From Nocardia inohanensis NBRC 100128 (GTDB taxonomy: Bacteria > Actinomycetota > Actinomycetes > Mycobacteriales > Mycobacteriaceae): a stretch of 64,000 nt of DNA. The notes beneath the pieces are model-generated. The model was not told the origin of the DNA. It ran no database searches and was given only the letters and a program-made list of their open reading frames with translations. Made by a program: the position numbers and the translations under genes. Below, piece after piece: positions 61,703 to 64,000 of this stretch. The DNA lies in the NCBI RefSeq assembly GCF_001612945.1, contig NZ_BDBK01000010.1, positions 1-64,000 of the forward strand, written 5' to 3'. The stretch's first letter is position 1; each line of letters begins with the position of its first letter.

Positions 61703-61736
61703 GAGCGTTCCTTCCAATTAATTAGAACATACGCTC
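61703..61736. promoter_or_regulatory. 34-bp imperfect palindrome upstream of the SRPBCC gene
   Basis: Outer arms GAGCGT / ACGCTC and the inner AATTAATT share one centre at 61719.5. Thirteen of 17 positions per arm match. The block is AT-rich against its surroundings and lies 16 bp before the start codon, where a repressor would block transcription. Confidence 0.75.
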
Positions 61737-61746
61737 CACATGGGGA

Positions 61747-62373
61747 CTAGGCACCGGTGAGCTGTCGCCACGCCTGTTCGCGCCCGGTCGAGAGCAGCAG
61801 CAGAGCGGAGATCGGACCGGTCACGACGGCCGGCCCGTCCCCGGCGGACCAGTCGATATCGGTGGCGACCAAGCGTTTACCGGCGAGGCGCTCGCGCACG
61901 TGAAAAGGAGCGCCGGTCGACCAGATCCGGTCGATCGCCGATCTCGCTGCGGGCAGCGGCATTTCGCGCGGGATACCGAGCGGGAGCGCGATGTCCTGGC
62001 CGTGCACCAGCAGATCCATCAGGCGATCGGCGGGCGTGGTGCCGATGACCGTCACGCGCGCGTCGATCCCGGCACGCAATTCGGCGAGCAGCTCGCCCGT
62101 GGTGGTGCGGGCGGCGAGCCGGATCGCGGTATCGCGGATGGTGCGATCCAGATTGCCGCGGGCGCGAATCAGATTGAACAGAATCGATGCGATATTCGGG
62201 GTCGTGGAGAGCACGATGTGCGCGACCACCTCCCGCACCCGCCACTCCCCGCACAGCGACGGCTCATCCCACTGCCGCTCGGTCAGCCCCGCCAGCATCT
62301 CCACCAGGGTGACCCGCTCGGCCCGCACCGCCTGCCAGATCTGCTCGTCGTGCAATGCTTCGTACTCGCTCAT
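61747..62373 (-). CDS. Maleylpyruvate isomerase/DinB-type, mycothiol-dependent family protein
   Basis: The 208-residue protein has the four-helix DinB/MDMPI fold: ERQWDEPSLCGEWRVREVVAHIV with the metal His, and LLVHGQDIALPLG with the second metal ligands. Proteins of this family use mycothiol, the thiol of actinobacteria, as cofactor. AAGGAG lies 8 bases before ATG 62373. The gene is divergent from a MerR regulator, and its promoter region carries a MerR-like operator. Confidence 0.87.
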   Translation of the reverse strand: MSEYEALHDEQIWQAVRAERVTLVEMLAGLTERQWDEPSLCGEWRVREVVAHIVLSTTPNIASILFNLIRARGNLDRTIRDTAIRLAARTTTGELLAELRAGIDARVTVIGTTPADRLMDLLVHGQDIALPLGIPREMPLPAARSAIDRIWSTGAPFHVRERLAGKRLVATDIDWSAGDGPAVVTGPISALLLLSTGREQAWRQLTGA

Positions 62374-62415
62374 CAGCGCATCTCCTTGTCCCACCGGGTG
62401 TTCCAGTAGGCTAAA

Positions 62416-62436
62416 AACTCCACCCGGGCGGAGGTT
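62416..62436 (-). promoter_or_regulatory. MerR-type operator with long-spacer promoter
   Basis: The quasi-palindrome AACTCCACCCGGGCGGAGGTT is centred on CCCGGG. Read on the minus strand it lies between TGGAAC and TAGCCT with a spacer of 19-20 bases, the over-long spacing that MerR proteins twist to activate. It sits between the divergent regulator and the MDMPI-family gene. Confidence 0.7.
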
Positions 62437-62445
62437 CCAGAGCTT

Positions 62446-63378
62446 GTGACCGAGAACACACGTCACGCGTCCCGCCTGACCATCGGCGAACTGTCGCGGC
62501 TGACCGGCGTCCCGGTCCGCACCCTCCGCTTCTATTGCGACAACGGCATTCTGGATTCCCGGCGCAGCGGCGGCGGCCATCGCATGTTCGATTCGTCGGC
62601 AGCCGAACGCGTGCGGCAGATCCGCCGGCTGCGGGCGCTGCACGTGAGCCTGCCCGCCATCCTCGCGGTGCTCGACGACGACCGCTCCCTCACCGACGCT
62701 CTCCGCGCCGAACGCACCGCACTGGAACTCGAGCTCGACGGACTGTCCTGGCGGCGGGCATCACTGCTGGCCTTGGAAGCCGCCCCGCCCGAACAACGCG
62801 CGGCCCGCCTGGAACTGCTTGCGGCCGTGCAGGATCGCCGGCACGCCTACGACACCTTGATCACCCGCTGGCGGAGCCTGCTCGGCCCGCTCCCGGCGGA
62901 CATGTTCGATGGTTTCGCCGCCATGAACATCCCCCGCCCACCCGCCGATCCGACTCCGGCCGGCGTGGTCGCCTACGCCGAAATCGCCTCGTACGCCACC
63001 GATCCCGGCTGGTCGGCCGCCATGTCGCGACTGCTCTGGCGCAGCGACCCGTCGGCTATCCGGGACCGCGCGGGGTTGACCGTCGAACTCGCCGCGATCT
63101 GCACGGACGTGGACGGACTCTGCGCCGCCGGCACGGCACCGCGCCCGGGCCCCGAACTCGACCGGTTCGTACGCGCCCACGCCGCCGCCCGCCGCACCGC
63201 GGACACCCCGGCCCTGCGGCGGCGACTGCTCGGCGACTCGAACAATGCGGGCGCACAACGCTATTGGCAACTCACCACCGAGATCACCGGCGAACGCACC
63301 ACCGGAGCAGCCATGTCCTGGCTGCTCCGGTCACTCGAACGATGGGCGGCCGAACCCGGCCCGCAGGTCAGCGCTTGA
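62446..63378 (+). CDS. MerR family transcription regulator
   Basis: The 310-residue regulator has the MerR helix-turn-helix wing (LTIGELSRLTGVPVRTLRFY, residues 11-30; GGGHRMFDSSAAERV) and a dimerisation helix (residues 60-110). A long C-terminal domain with many arginines replaces the short effector region. GTG 62446 starts about 11 bases after GGAGG. It probably senses a small molecule and controls the divergent mycothiol-type gene through the operator at 62416-62436. Confidence 0.9.
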   Translation: MTENTRHASRLTIGELSRLTGVPVRTLRFYCDNGILDSRRSGGGHRMFDSSAAERVRQIRRLRALHVSLPAILAVLDDDRSLTDALRAERTALELELDGLSWRRASLLALEAAPPEQRAARLELLAAVQDRRHAYDTLITRWRSLLGPLPADMFDGFAAMNIPRPPADPTPAGVVAYAEIASYATDPGWSAAMSRLLWRSDPSAIRDRAGLTVELAAICTDVDGLCAAGTAPRPGPELDRFVRAHAAARRTADTPALRRRLLGDSNNAGAQRYWQLTTEITGERTTGAAMSWLLRSLERWAAEPGPQVSA

Positions 63379-63838
63379 CCACCTGGGTGCCGCCCGCGAA
63401 GTTGTCGTGCCAGCCCTGCTTGGCGGGGCTGGTGCCCACCGTCACCGCGATGGCGAGCGCCGCACCGGCCCACAGCACGTTGCCCAGCCACGGAATCAGA
63501 TTGAGCAGCATGTACGCATTGCGCTTGGCGGACTCCGCGATGCTCGGCTTCGCCGCGCCGCCCGCCCCGTTCACGTGCAGGCCGAGCAGTTTCTTGCCGG
63601 GCGTCGCCCCGCTGCTCACCTCGAAGCACACGAAGTAGAGGAACCCGAACCCGGCGCCGGGCAGGGCCGCGATCCAACCGGGCAGGTCGGCCACGATCCC
63701 CAAGAGCCAGAACATGATCGCGCCGACGATGCCGGCGATGATCCAATCGATGAACCTGGCCGCCGCGCGGCTGCCGATCCCGGCCGGGTGCACGCCGACC
63801 GCCTGCCCGAAGTAGGGCTCGTAACCACCCGTGGTCAT
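63368..63838 (-). CDS. RDD family membrane protein
   Basis: The 156-residue protein has about three membrane helices with the RDD-like FIDWIIAG (first helix, conserved Asp), GATPGKKLLGL loop and WAGAALAIAVT. Function is unknown; RDD proteins are thought to be ion or small-molecule transporters. GAGAGGAAACC precedes the ATG. It overlaps the MerR stop by 11 bp. The last 162 bp of the window (63839-64000) show no gene. Confidence 0.88.
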   Translation of the reverse strand: MTTGGYEPYFGQAVGVHPAGIGSRAAARFIDWIIAGIVGAIMFWLLGIVADLPGWIAALPGAGFGFLYFVCFEVSSGATPGKKLLGLHVNGAGGAAKPSIAESAKRNAYMLLNLIPWLGNVLWAGAALAIAVTVGTSPAKQGWHDNFAGGTQVVKR

Positions 63839-64000
63839 GGTTTCCTCTCGATGCGGAATCTCGCGGCGCTCGACCGGCTTTCGACCAATACTGGCCCGGT
63901 CCGCAGCTCGCGGGCATCGGGGAAGACCCGGAATCCGACCCTGAATCAGGCTCGCCGCGCTTCGGTCCGCATCAGAACAGGCCGCGCCGGAGAGCAGGGA

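Overview
The window is very GC-rich, densely coded actinobacterial chromosome, most likely from Nocardia or a close mycolic-acid relative. Four things support this. First, the order glnE, glnA2, Hip1/CaeA-like hydrolase, panB, CHAD protein, RNase H/CobC fusion, zinc-ribbon protein, NIF3, CobC-like aminotransferase, ptpA, SURF1, cobD follows the Mycobacterium tuberculosis block around Rv2221c-Rv2236c. Second, there are ESX (type VII) substrate and chaperone genes. Third, there are two cutinase-like exported hydrolases. Fourth, there is a mycothiol-type DinB/maleylpyruvate isomerase protein. The genus is inferred; no rRNA is present. Family assignments are from memory of the families, not from a search.

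Layout. 1-4.6 kb: monoacylglycerol lipase, zinc-protease lipoprotein, membrane endonuclease/phosphatase and a methyltransferase. 4.7-6.9 kb: an ESX substrate-like protein overlapping an EspG-like chaperone. 7-29 kb: the M. tuberculosis-like backbone, interrupted by an RNB ribonuclease, a slipin with a 34-residue membrane companion, RNase P RNA (rnpB, minus strand) and an OsmC protein. 29-39 kb: an ECF41/SigJ sigma factor with a recognisable promoter of its own, alanine dehydrogenase, a metallo-beta-lactamase/GlxA-type regulator pair, gamma carbonic anhydrase, a TetR gene, a lipoprotein-SGNH-acyltransferase operon, a DUF218 protein and a hemerythrin protein. 39-46.5 kb: a type VII effector-like module made of a WXG100-like protein, a 2074-residue multidomain protein and a candidate partner or immunity protein. 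46.5-51 kb: an AraC regulator and a flavin/redox operon ending in an MFS transporter, with a 30-bp operator-like inverted repeat. 51-57 kb: methyltransferase, haloacid dehalogenase, cutinase, gnd, hutH and a lipoprotein. 57.4-58.5 kb: a conserved uncharacterised gene followed at once by a tandem array of tRNA-like RNAs in permuted order. 58.7-63.8 kb: a second cutinase, a lysophospholipid acyltransferase, two SRPBCC proteins, a mycothiol-type enzyme with a divergent MerR regulator, and an RDD membrane protein.

The most unusual locus is 57405-58517. Two RNA units each carry a tRNA T-arm, acceptor 3' strand and encoded CCA BEFORE the matching acceptor 5' strand and D-arm. In unit B the acceptor (7/7), T (5/5) and anticodon (5/5) stems all pair, and the opened anticodon loop continues into a 10-bp helix that closes the RNA. 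Ordinary tRNA annotation would miss this.

Two families of short palindromic repeats occur. One is about 80 bp, with copies at 1-64 and 30200-30278 and a half copy at 33376-33409. The other is about 82 bp, with copies at 6876-6957 and 23722-23802. Both copies of the second family start on the last bases of a stop codon between convergent genes. No CRISPR array, insertion sequence or rRNA was seen.
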